Shown here one piece after another: positions 1-5,312 of a DNA stretch of 5,765 bases. The DNA lies in the NCBI GenBank assembly GCA_026415015.1, contig JAOAHW010000002.1, positions 1 to 5,765 of the forward strand, given 5' to 3'. The position numbers and the translations under genes were made by a program. The notes below the pieces were generated by a model. It made no database searches. It saw only the letters and a program-made list of their open reading frames with translations, and was not told where the DNA came from. Source of the stretch: Syntrophorhabdaceae bacterium (GTDB lineage: Bacteria > Desulfobacterota > Syntrophorhabdia > Syntrophorhabdales > Syntrophorhabdaceae). Numbering within the stretch: the stretch's first letter is position 1; the number at the start of each line of letters is the position of its first letter.

Positions 1-19
1 AGATGTGTATAAGAGACAG
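1..19 (+). other. Tn5/Nextera mosaic-end adapter remnant (sequencing artefact)
   Basis: The first 19 bases read AGATGTGTATAAGAGACAG, which is exactly the Tn5 mosaic end used in Nextera tagmentation libraries. This is untrimmed library adapter at a contig end and not part of the genome. It stays in frame with the downstream recB fragment, so a gene caller would start at the GTG at 5-7 and produce a chimeric protein beginning MYKRQ, a familiar artefact of untrimmed Nextera adapters in databases. Genuine sequence begins at base 20. Confidence 0.97.
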
Positions 20-955
20 CCATATGAATCCCCTACACCAGAGGTAGATATCTTAAGCCCGAGGTTATTTAGAGGACATATAGATAAGCAATGGCGTGTG
101 GTGAGCTTCTCTTCCCTTATATCAACAAGCAAACAGGGAACAGAATTACCTGATAGGGATACGAGTATAAAACTCGAACTTTCAGAACCAGTAAAAAAGC
201 CCCTAAAGGGAGATGATATATTCAGCTTTCCCTCAGGGACAAAGGCAGGGTCTTGCCTCCATGATATATTGGAGCATGTAGATTTTTCTTTTAAAGATCA
301 TAATGAGACAAAGGCACTGGTCAATGAAAAGCTAATCCACTATGGGTTTGAAGGAAACTGGTCAGAGATAGTGTTCAATAAGATAAAAGATGTCCTAAAT
401 GTGCCCCTTAAGGCACATGATGAGGCCTTCACCCTGTCCATGATAGACAAAGACCACAGGCTCCATGAGCTTGAATTTTATCTGCCTTTAAATCTCATGG
501 AACCCAAAAGGCTGGGGGATATATTCCGTCGATACCTTGATCTTCCAGGGGATATAAATCTCGAAGACCTCATAATAAACCTTGGCTTTTCACCAGTTGA
601 GGGTATGATAAGGGGGTTTATGGATATGGTTTTTGAATATAGAGACAGGTTTTATATAGTAGACTGGAAGTCAAATCTCTTAGGGGACAAGATAGAAGAC
701 TACACTACAGAAAAGATAAAAAAGGTCATGGCAAATGAGTATTACTTCCTCCAGTATCACCTCTACACAGTTGCCCTAAATAGTCTCCTTGCCTTTAGAT
801 ACAAAGACTATACATATGAGAAAGGATTCGGCGGCGTGTTCTATTTATTTATAAGGGGTATATGGCCTGATAAAAAAGAGGACTATGGTATCTTCTTTGA
901 CATGCCAAAAAAAGGGCTTATAGAGGAGCTTACAGCCTATTTAAAAGGTGGCTAA
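20..955 (+). CDS. recB: RecB C-terminal part, nuclease domain (5' truncated)
   Basis: This is the C-terminal 311 residues of RecB, the helicase-nuclease subunit of the cytoplasmic RecBCD complex that resects double-strand DNA ends for recombination. Numbering here counts from the GTG at base 5, of which residues 1-5 are adapter. The linker motif WRVVSFSSL (30-38) precedes a PD-(D/E)XK nuclease. Visible motifs are GSCLHDILE with H86, RGFMDMVF with D207, VDWKSN with D220 and K222, and the Q-Y motif QYHLY at 250-254. H86, D207, D220 and K222 match the magnesium-binding and catalytic residues of E. coli RecB (H956, D1067, D1080, K1082), so the nuclease should be active. The helicase part lies off the left edge. 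The last codons overlap the recD ribosome-binding site, and recD follows at once. The family assignment is secure from motifs and context; AddA is less likely because the next gene is recD. Confidence 0.93.
   Translation, partial: PYESPTPEVDILSPRLFRGHIDKQWRVVSFSSLISTSKQGTELPDRDTSIKLELSEPVKKPLKGDDIFSFPSGTKAGSCLHDILEHVDFSFKDHNETKALVNEKLIHYGFEGNWSEIVFNKIKDVLNVPLKAHDEAFTLSMIDKDHRLHELEFYLPLNLMEPKRLGDIFRRYLDLPGDINLEDLIINLGFSPVEGMIRGFMDMVFEYRDRFYIVDWKSNLLGDKIEDYTTEKIKKVMANEYYFLQYHLYTVALNSLLAFRYKDYTYEKGFGGVFYLFIRGIWPDKKEDYGIFFDMPKKGLIEELTAYLKGG
943..951 (+). promoter_or_regulatory. recD ribosome-binding site inside the recB 3' end
   Basis: AAAAGGTGG sits inside the last recB codons, 8 nt before the ATG at 960. 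It supports ATG 960 as the recD start. The alternative in-frame GTG at 948 lies within this same element and has no purine-rich site upstream. Because the recB stop (953-955) falls between the site and the ATG, termination on recB probably feeds initiation on recD (translational coupling), as expected for subunits of one complex. Confidence 0.7.
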
Positions 956-959
956 ACAT

Positions 960-2729
960 ATGACAGAGCCTTACGAAAAGGCCTTTTCAGGGATACACAG
1001 ATATTTTGCAGATTTTATGGTATCCCTATCTAAAGGTCTGCCTGAAGATGACAAAAGATACCTCTGGCTTGCCTCTGCGGTGGTTAGTTATTTTGTAGAA
1101 AAAGGCCATATATGTGTAAACCTAAAAAGACTTGCAGGGTCTGAACTCGCAATTGAAGAAGACAATAATATTATATCTGTTACATGTCCTGACCTGGATC
1201 TATGGTTGAAGTCATTGAAAAAAGCAGATGTGGTAGGCAGCCCCAATGAGAAAAGACCTCTTGCACTCACAGACACTAATAGACTTTATCTAAACAGATA
1301 CTGGCAATACGAGAGGTCTTTTATAGAAGGTTTAAAGAGAAAATTAAACCTCTTTCCTGATTCTAAAGATGTGCATCTCTTGAATGATATCCTTAACAGG
1401 CTATTTTTAGGTCAAGGAGAAGGGCAAGAGGATATGCAGAAAAAGGCGGCTCAGAATGCTGCGATAAGAAATTTTCTTGTCATATCAGGGGGGCCTGGCA
1501 CTGGAAAGACATTTACCATTGTCAAGATTATAGCCTTGCTGTTAGAGCTAAATAAAAAGGCATTATCAATAGCCCTTGCCGCACCCACAGGAAAGGCTGC
1601 TGCAAGATTAAAGACAGTGATAAAGGACACAAAGGGTATAATTGACTGCCCTAATGAGGTGAAAAGATATATCCCTGAGGATGTATTAACCATCCACAGG
1701 CTCCTCGGTTCATCATATAGAACAAAGCATTTTAGATTCAATGAAGATAACCCCCTGCCCTATGATGTAATAATTGTAGATGAGGCATCTATGATTGACC
1801 TACCATTAATGGCAAAGTTTTTATCAGCAATACCATTGGAGACAAAATTAATTCTTGTAGGTGATAAGGACCAGCTCTCATCAGTGGAACCAGGGGCTGT
1901 ATTCGGAGACATCTCAGAAGGTGCAACAGGTATTGATAATTCTGTTGTCATATTGAAAAAGAATTATCGTTTCGCTGGAGATAGTGGTATAGGTATATTA
2001 AGTGAGCTTGTGAAACAGGGCAGGGGTTCAGATGCTCTGGATCTGCTGAAGAATGGTAGATATAAAGACATTATATGGAATGACATCCCATCCCCTGATA
2101 ACCTTTCTATGATGATAGAAAATAACATTACAGACAGGTATTCAAGATACCTAAAGTCCACTGATGCGGAAGAGGCATTCAGGTATTTCGATGATTTCCG
2201 TGTTTTATGTGCCTTGAGACATGGTCCATACGGTGTTATTGCCATCAATGAGTTAATAGAGACGGACCTTGAGAAAAAAGGGTTTATAAAGGTTACAGGT
2301 AGGTGGTATAGAGGAAAACCAATAATGATAACTGTAAATGATTATTCATTGAGGTTATTCAACGGAGATACAGGCATAGTATTTCCTGGTAGAGAGAATA
2401 AAAATGCCCTCAGGGTATTCTTTAAAACTGAAGATGAAGGCCTAAGAAAGGTGGCCCCTGCAAGGATTGGTGACTATGAGACTGCGTATTCCATAACAGT
2501 CCACAAGAGTCAGGGCTCTGAATTCAACAACATCATCGTTGCCCTCCCTGATAGGCCATCGGAGATACTTACAAGAGAACTTATTTATACTGCCATTACA
2601 AGGGCAAAAAGAGGTGTTGAGATATGGGGTAGGGAGGATGTATTTATAGAGGCTGTGGAAAAAAGGATTGAGAGGCAATCAGGGATAAGAGATGCCCTAT
2701 TGTCTATCCCCCGAAATCAGGGTTTATAA
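960..2729 (+). CDS. recD: RecD, 5'-3' helicase subunit of exonuclease V (RecBCD)
   Basis: This complete 589-aa superfamily 1 DNA helicase is close in length to E. coli RecD (about 608 aa). It is the alpha subunit that, with RecB and RecC, unwinds and degrades DNA from double-strand ends. Residues 1 to about 150 form the weakly conserved N-terminal domain that contacts RecBC in the family. The helicase core follows: Walker A GGPGTGKT (177-184, K183), motif II DEAS (274-277), motif III GDKDQL (301-306), motif V TVHKSQGSE (513-521) and motif VI YTAITRAKR (543-551), whose arginine finger is R548. I chose the ATG at 960 over an in-frame GTG at 948 because a good ribosome-binding site lies 8 nt upstream of it. 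The gap to recB is 4 bp. The size and the recB neighbour favour RecD of the RecBCD type over the longer stand-alone RecD2. Its last 26 bp overlap the convergent sulfur-carrier gene. Confidence 0.95.
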   Translation: MTEPYEKAFSGIHRYFADFMVSLSKGLPEDDKRYLWLASAVVSYFVEKGHICVNLKRLAGSELAIEEDNNIISVTCPDLDLWLKSLKKADVVGSPNEKRPLALTDTNRLYLNRYWQYERSFIEGLKRKLNLFPDSKDVHLLNDILNRLFLGQGEGQEDMQKKAAQNAAIRNFLVISGGPGTGKTFTIVKIIALLLELNKKALSIALAAPTGKAAARLKTVIKDTKGIIDCPNEVKRYIPEDVLTIHRLLGSSYRTKHFRFNEDNPLPYDVIIVDEASMIDLPLMAKFLSAIPLETKLILVGDKDQLSSVEPGAVFGDISEGATGIDNSVVILKKNYRFAGDSGIGILSELVKQGRGSDALDLLKNGRYKDIIWNDIPSPDNLSMMIENNITDRYSRYLKSTDAEEAFRYFDDFRVLCALRHGPYGVIAINELIETDLEKKGFIKVTGRWYRGKPIMITVNDYSLRLFNGDTGIVFPGRENKNALRVFFKTEDEGLRKVAPARIGDYETAYSITVHKSQGSEFNNIIVALPDRPSEILTRELIYTAITRAKRGVEIWGREDVFIEAVEKRIERQSGIRDALLSIPRNQGL

Positions 2730-2922
2730 ACTCTATCTTGTCCCCATGTTTAACAATCGTTGACCCGTATCTCTGGGGAAATACATATCTGTTATTCTGC
2801 TCTACAATCAGCCCAATATCTTTTTCATTATAAAGCTCTATGAGCCCTGCTATTGTTATATCCTCTGGTACGAGTTCTTTTATGCCATTTATAACAACCT
2901 CAATCTCTTTCTTGTGAGCCAT
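2704..2922 (-). CDS. ThiS/MoaD-like ubiquitin-fold sulfur carrier protein
   Basis: This 72-aa protein has the hallmarks of the ThiS/MoaD family of sulfur carriers: a short beta-grasp (ubiquitin-like) sequence, the ending VKHGDKIEFI followed by NPDFGG, and an exposed C-terminal Gly-Gly (71-72). In the family this tail is adenylated by an E1-like enzyme and converted to a thiocarboxylate that donates sulfur to thiazole, molybdopterin/tungstopterin or, in some systems, cysteine. The ATG at 2922 is preceded by AAGGAGG (2927-2933 on this strand), with a 4-nt gap. Its likely E1 partner ends 20 bp upstream in the same direction, so the two should be co-transcribed. The spacing of the central part resembles ThiS slightly more than MoaD. 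No thi, moa or cys gene is nearby, so the acceptor pathway is open. The 3' end overlaps recD by 26 bp on the opposite strand. Confidence 0.85.
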   Translation of the reverse strand: MAHKKEIEVVINGIKELVPEDITIAGLIELYNEKDIGLIVEQNNRYVFPQRYGSTIVKHGDKIEFINPDFGG

Positions 2923-2942
2923 CTTGCCTCCTTGTGATACAC

Positions 2943-3713
2943 TTACAAAACTTTATATTGACTACAGACAGGGCATTCAGGGTTTTTTTCAACCCTCACC
3001 TCCCTGAAGAGCATGTCTATCCCAGAAAAATATAATAATCTTCCCTTTAATGTGCCCTCTATGCCCAGTATAATCTTTATGGTCTCCATGACCTGGATAG
3101 ATGCAATAATACCTGGTGCAGGTCCTATGACACCTATAGTACCTTTCTTTTTTATATCAAAAGGGAATATGCAGTCAAAACAAGGGGTTTCATGGGGGAC
3201 AAAGGTGGTGACCATGCCGTTGAAGCCATCAACACCACCATAGATAAAAGGTATGGACCTCTCAAGGGATACACGATTCAAGACCCTCCTTGTCTCAAGG
3301 TTGTCTGTTGCATCAACTATGATAGAGGCATCTGCTATAAGACCTGGTGCCTGTGATTCATCTATAGCAGATGTAATCGCCACTATATTGCAATAGGGAT
3401 TGAGTCTTTTTAATTTTTTTAGGGCAGATTCAGATTTTTCCCTTCCTACATCATCTGTCCAGTGGAGGACCTGGCGGTTCAGATTTGTTGTATCCACTAC
3501 ATCTCTGTCTATTATCCTTAAATTTCCTATACCTGCTGCCACAAGATACATGGTAGAGATAGAACCGAGGCCACCGAGGCCCGCCACAAAAACACAGGCA
3601 TCTTTTAGCCTTTTCTGTCCTTCTATGCCTATTAAGGGCATTATTATCTGCCTATTGTATCTTTTCAGCTCTTCCTCTGATAATGATAAACCAATCTGTT
3701 CTTTATCTTTCAT
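2943..3713 (-). CDS. HesA/MoeB/ThiF family adenylyltransferase (E1-like)
   Basis: This complete 256-aa E1-like enzyme should use ATP to adenylate the C-terminal glycine of the sulfur carrier encoded next to it. Family motifs in order are RYNRQ (18-22), the nucleotide-binding loop GLGGLG (45-50), IDRDVVDTTNLNRQ (68-81), an ATP-site lysine near K93, and the magnesium-site aspartate in VDATDN (D134). Two cysteine pairs, C178/C181 (CFDC) and C247/C250 (CPVC), form the structural zinc site. The crossover loop reads KKKGTIGVIGPAPG (188-201) and lacks the cysteine at which E. coli ThiF (C184) forms an acyl disulfide with ThiS, so the chemistry may be MoeB-like, with adenylation only. I took the ATG at 3713 because it gives the usual short N-terminal lead to RYNRQ and no other in-frame start fits. 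No Shine-Dalgarno sequence is present; a strong promoter abuts the start instead. The family is certain, but MoeB, ThiF or HesA cannot be separated from sequence alone. Confidence 0.9.
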   Translation of the reverse strand: MKDKEQIGLSLSEEELKRYNRQIIMPLIGIEGQKRLKDACVFVAGLGGLGSISTMYLVAAGIGNLRIIDRDVVDTTNLNRQVLHWTDDVGREKSESALKKLKRLNPYCNIVAITSAIDESQAPGLIADASIIVDATDNLETRRVLNRVSLERSIPFIYGGVDGFNGMVTTFVPHETPCFDCIFPFDIKKKGTIGVIGPAPGIIASIQVMETIKIILGIEGTLKGRLLYFSGIDMLFREVRVEKNPECPVCSQYKVL

Positions 3714-3723
3714 GTTATGAGCT

Positions 3724-3752
3724 ATAATAATGAAGAAATATTATATAGTCAA
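3724..3752 (-). promoter_or_regulatory. sigma70-type promoter of the adenylyltransferase / sulfur-carrier operon
   Basis: On the minus strand, TTGACT (3747-3752) and TATTAT (3724-3729) are separated by exactly 17 bp. Each hexamer differs from consensus at one position. Only 10 bp lie between the -10 box and the ATG, so transcription starting 6-8 bp after the -10 would leave a leader of about 2-4 nt. A perfect TATAAT at 3740-3745 is an alternative -10, giving a leader of roughly 20 nt, but its -35 region (CATCAT at 17 bp) is poor. Neither option provides a Shine-Dalgarno sequence. Confidence 0.6.
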
Positions 3753-3809
3753 GGGTTTATCCATGATGAATTTCATTGCTTAAAAATCATTTTTTTTGTA
3801 ATATACAGA

Positions 3810-3825
3810 CACTTATATAAAAGTG
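3810..3825. repeat. inverted repeat CACTT-N6-AAGTG in the divergent intergenic region
   Basis: Perfect 5-bp arms, CACTT (3810-3814) and AAGTG (3821-3825), flank the AT-only spacer ATATAA. The repeat lies between the divergent adenylyltransferase and bS22-like genes, upstream of the candidate promoter of the latter. Its shape would suit a dimeric regulator, but arms this short occur often by chance in AT-rich DNA. Confidence 0.25.
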
Positions 3826-3842
3826 ACTTTAACAGTTGTTTA

Positions 3843-3872
3843 TTGCAAAGAAAAATCATATTTTGATAAATT
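3843..3872 (+). promoter_or_regulatory. candidate promoter for the bS22-like gene and pfk
   Basis: TTGCAA (3843-3848, 4 of 6 consensus positions) is followed after 18 bp by TAAATT (3867-3872, 4 of 6), preceded by TG one base away (TGATAAATT), an extended -10 pattern. Transcription would start near 3879, just before the strong ribosome-binding site at 3883. It is the best candidate I could find upstream of this pair, but both hexamers are imperfect. Confidence 0.35.
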
Positions 3873-3882
3873 TATTTAGAAT

Positions 3883-3890
3883 GAGGTGAT
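3883..3890 (+). promoter_or_regulatory. near-perfect Shine-Dalgarno of the 30-codon gene
   Basis: GAGGTGAT matches eight consecutive positions of the full anti-Shine-Dalgarno complement (AGGAGGTGAT) and lies 5 nt before the ATG at 3896. It is the strongest ribosome-binding site in the window. It supports the 30-codon frame as a real and probably highly translated gene. Confidence 0.8.
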
Positions 3891-3895
3891 AGCAA

Positions 3896-3988
3896 ATGGG
3901 CAGTGTTTTAAAATGGCGTAAAAAGAAGATCAGAAAACATAAATACAGAAAACTAAGAAGAAGAACAAAACACCAGAGAAGAAAGTAA
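3896..3988 (+). CDS. bS22-like / AURKAIP1-COX24 domain small basic ribosomal protein, 30 aa
   Basis: This 30-codon gene encodes an extremely basic protein starting MGSVLKW and continuing with KHKYRKLRRR and ending QRRK. The MGSV start, the K/R-rich middle with KHK-(Y/H)-RKL, and the QRRK-like end match the AURKAIP1/COX24 (DUF1713) family of about 30-residue proteins. The family includes mycobacterial bS22, an additional small-subunit ribosomal protein, and is related to the C-terminal domain of a mitochondrial ribosomal protein. Expected role: an accessory component of the 30S subunit that binds rRNA through its positive charges; I infer this from family resemblance. About half of the residues are Lys or Arg, and there is no signal peptide, membrane segment or cysteine. 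The near-perfect ribosome-binding site 5 nt upstream decides the start. The gene falls below common ORF length cut-offs and is easily missed. pfk starts 36 bp downstream and may share its transcript. Confidence 0.85.
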   Translation: MGSVLKWRKKKIRKHKYRKLRRRTKHQRRK

Positions 3989-4013
3989 TATAGACCATAA
4001 TTATATGAAAAAA

Positions 4014-4019
4014 AAGGGG
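4014..4019 (+). promoter_or_regulatory. pfk ribosome-binding site
   Basis: AAGGGG lies 5 nt before the ATG at 4025 and is the only purine-rich element in the 36-bp gap after the bS22-like gene. It is weaker than the site of the preceding gene, which would suit lower expression of pfk if the two share a message. Confidence 0.5.
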
Positions 4020-4024
4020 TTATT

Positions 4025-5284
4025 ATGGATAATGGTCTAATAGGAATAATTGTTGGAGGGGGTCCAGCCCCTGGTATAAACGGCGTGATAAGCTCTGCAA
4101 CCATTGAGGCAATAAACCACGGGAAAAAGGTAATAGGCATAGTCGGTGGCTTTAAGCCTCTCCTTGAGGGCGACACCAAGAGTGTTATGCACCTAACCAT
4201 AGACCTTGTCTCACGGCTGCATACAACAGGTGGCTCCATATTAAAGACATCTCGTGATGCACCCAGTGATGTGAAAAAGAATTTCAAGACCCTTATGTCA
4301 ACCCTGAAAAAGATAGGTGTAAAAAACCTTATCACTATAGGTGGTGAGGGCACCCTATTTATGGCAAAGTGGATAGAACAGGAGGCAAGGGGTTCAATAA
4401 ACGTTGTCCACATGCCAAAGACAATAGATAATGATATACCCCTGCCAGGCGGCTTCTCTACCTTTGGCTATCAGACTGCAAGGCATGTGGGCGTTGAGAT
4501 AGTGAAAAATATCATGGAAGATGCAAGAACCATGGGCAGATGGTATTTCATATCCACAATGGGACGACATACAGGGCACCTTGCATTAGGTATTGCAAAG
4601 GCAGCAGGGGCAACCATAGCACTAATACCAGAGGAATTCCCAGAAAAAAATCTATCATTCAAAAAGGCTGCAGATATATTGACAGGGTCTATTATCAAGA
4701 GGCTTTCCATGGGTAGAGACCATGGCGTTGCAATAATGGCAGAGGGTATATCAGAAAAATTCGATATAGATGAATTGAGTCAATACGAAGAATTAGAGAG
4801 GGATGAAAAAGGCGGTTTGAGACTATCTGATATCCAGCTTGGGAGGGTTCTTAAAAACTTTGTTATTACCACACTAAAATCTCTTGGTATAAATGTCACA
4901 ATAGTGGACAAGAATATAGGGTATGAATTAAGGGCAGCAGAGCCCATACCCATTGATATAGAATACACAAGGAATCTGGGATATGGTGCTGTCCATTTTC
5001 TTTTAAGGGGTGGCACAGGGGCTTTGATTTCCTTTTATGAGGGAAACTTAAGACCCATACCTTTTGTAGAACTATTTGACTATAATACAGGCAAGGTGAA
5101 GATGAGGTATGTAGATATGACATCCCAGTCCTATGAAGTGGCAAGAAACTATATGATAAGGCTTGAAAAAGAAGACTTCTATGGAGATAGGCTTAAAAAT
5201 ATTGCCCGTGTAACAAATCTGACACCTGATGAGTTTAAAGAAAGGTTCAGCTATATTGTAGAGACGCCATTTGTCTCTGGGTAA
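4025..5284 (+). CDS. pfkA: 6-phosphofructokinase, long form (ATP- or PPi-dependent)
   Basis: This complete 419-aa PfkA-family enzyme phosphorylates fructose 6-phosphate to fructose 1,6-bisphosphate, the committing step of glycolysis in the cytoplasm. Motifs in order are the phosphate-donor loop GGGPAPGIN (11-19), GGEGT (106-110), MPKTIDND (130-137) with catalytic base D135, MGRHTGH (179-185) and the substrate-binding arginine R303 in GYELRAAEPIP. Donor choice is ambiguous. G109, at the position of E. coli Gly104, is the ATP-type residue, whereas K132, at the position of Gly124, is the PPi-type residue. GGEGT with PKTIDND is known from ATP-dependent actinobacterial enzymes related to PPi-dependent ones, so ATP is my first guess. 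At 419 aa it is about 100 residues longer than E. coli PfkA, and the extra length lies partly in the C-terminal third. It starts 36 bp after the bS22-like gene and converges with the next gene 28 bp away. The symbol is provisional because of the donor question. Confidence 0.9.
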   Translation: MDNGLIGIIVGGGPAPGINGVISSATIEAINHGKKVIGIVGGFKPLLEGDTKSVMHLTIDLVSRLHTTGGSILKTSRDAPSDVKKNFKTLMSTLKKIGVKNLITIGGEGTLFMAKWIEQEARGSINVVHMPKTIDNDIPLPGGFSTFGYQTARHVGVEIVKNIMEDARTMGRWYFISTMGRHTGHLALGIAKAAGATIALIPEEFPEKNLSFKKAADILTGSIIKRLSMGRDHGVAIMAEGISEKFDIDELSQYEELERDEKGGLRLSDIQLGRVLKNFVITTLKSLGINVTIVDKNIGYELRAAEPIPIDIEYTRNLGYGAVHFLLRGGTGALISFYEGNLRPIPFVELFDYNTGKVKMRYVDMTSQSYEVARNYMIRLEKEDFYGDRLKNIARVTNLTPDEFKERFSYIVETPFVSG

Positions 5285-5295
5285 TACATTTTTTT
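5260..5295 (+). terminator. weak stem-loop plus T-tract at the pfk 3' end
   Basis: AGAGAC (5260-5265) and GTCTCT (5273-5278) form a perfect 6-bp stem with a 7-nt loop over the last pfk codons, followed by seven T residues at 5289-5295. The T-tract starts 10 nt after the stem, too far for a textbook intrinsic terminator, so this is a weak candidate. It is the only termination-like structure between the two convergent genes. Confidence 0.25.
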
Positions 5296-5312
5296 AAACT
5301 CAAAGGTTCTAT

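Noticed and set aside
1..19. A real Tn5-like transposon end in the genome
   Set aside because: The match is to the engineered mosaic end in full and sits exactly at the sequence edge with no transposase gene, which is the pattern of library adapter carry-over.
948..959. GTG at 948 as the recD start, giving 593 aa
   Set aside because: There is no Shine-Dalgarno upstream of it and it lies within the ribosome-binding site of the better ATG at 960; the four extra residues are not expected in the family.
2707..2730. Possible terminator hairpin (CCC/GGG) between recD and the sulfur carrier gene
   Set aside because: Only a 3-bp GC stem can form and no T-tract follows on either strand.
3400..3720. 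106-codon open frame on the plus strand opposite the adenylyltransferase
   Set aside because: It mirrors the conserved motifs of the minus-strand enzyme and is rich in Ser/Pro/Phe as expected for a complementary-strand shadow.
3714..3895. A riboswitch or small RNA in the 182-bp divergent region
   Set aside because: The stretch is AT-rich with only 5-bp inverted repeats; I saw no stable long stem, no known aptamer core (for example a thiamine pyrophosphate or molybdenum cofactor motif) and no terminator.
4005..4040. 11-codon frame (MKKKGLLWIMV) overlapping the pfk start, as a possible leader peptide
   Set aside because: It has no ribosome-binding site of its own, is out of frame with pfk, and arises from the A-rich spacer; no attenuator-like hairpin accompanies it.
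3856..4413. 185-codon open frame on the minus strand across the bS22-like gene and the 5' part of pfk
   Set aside because: It is antisense to two convincing genes, has the skewed composition of a shadow frame, and shows no family motif or ribosome-binding site.
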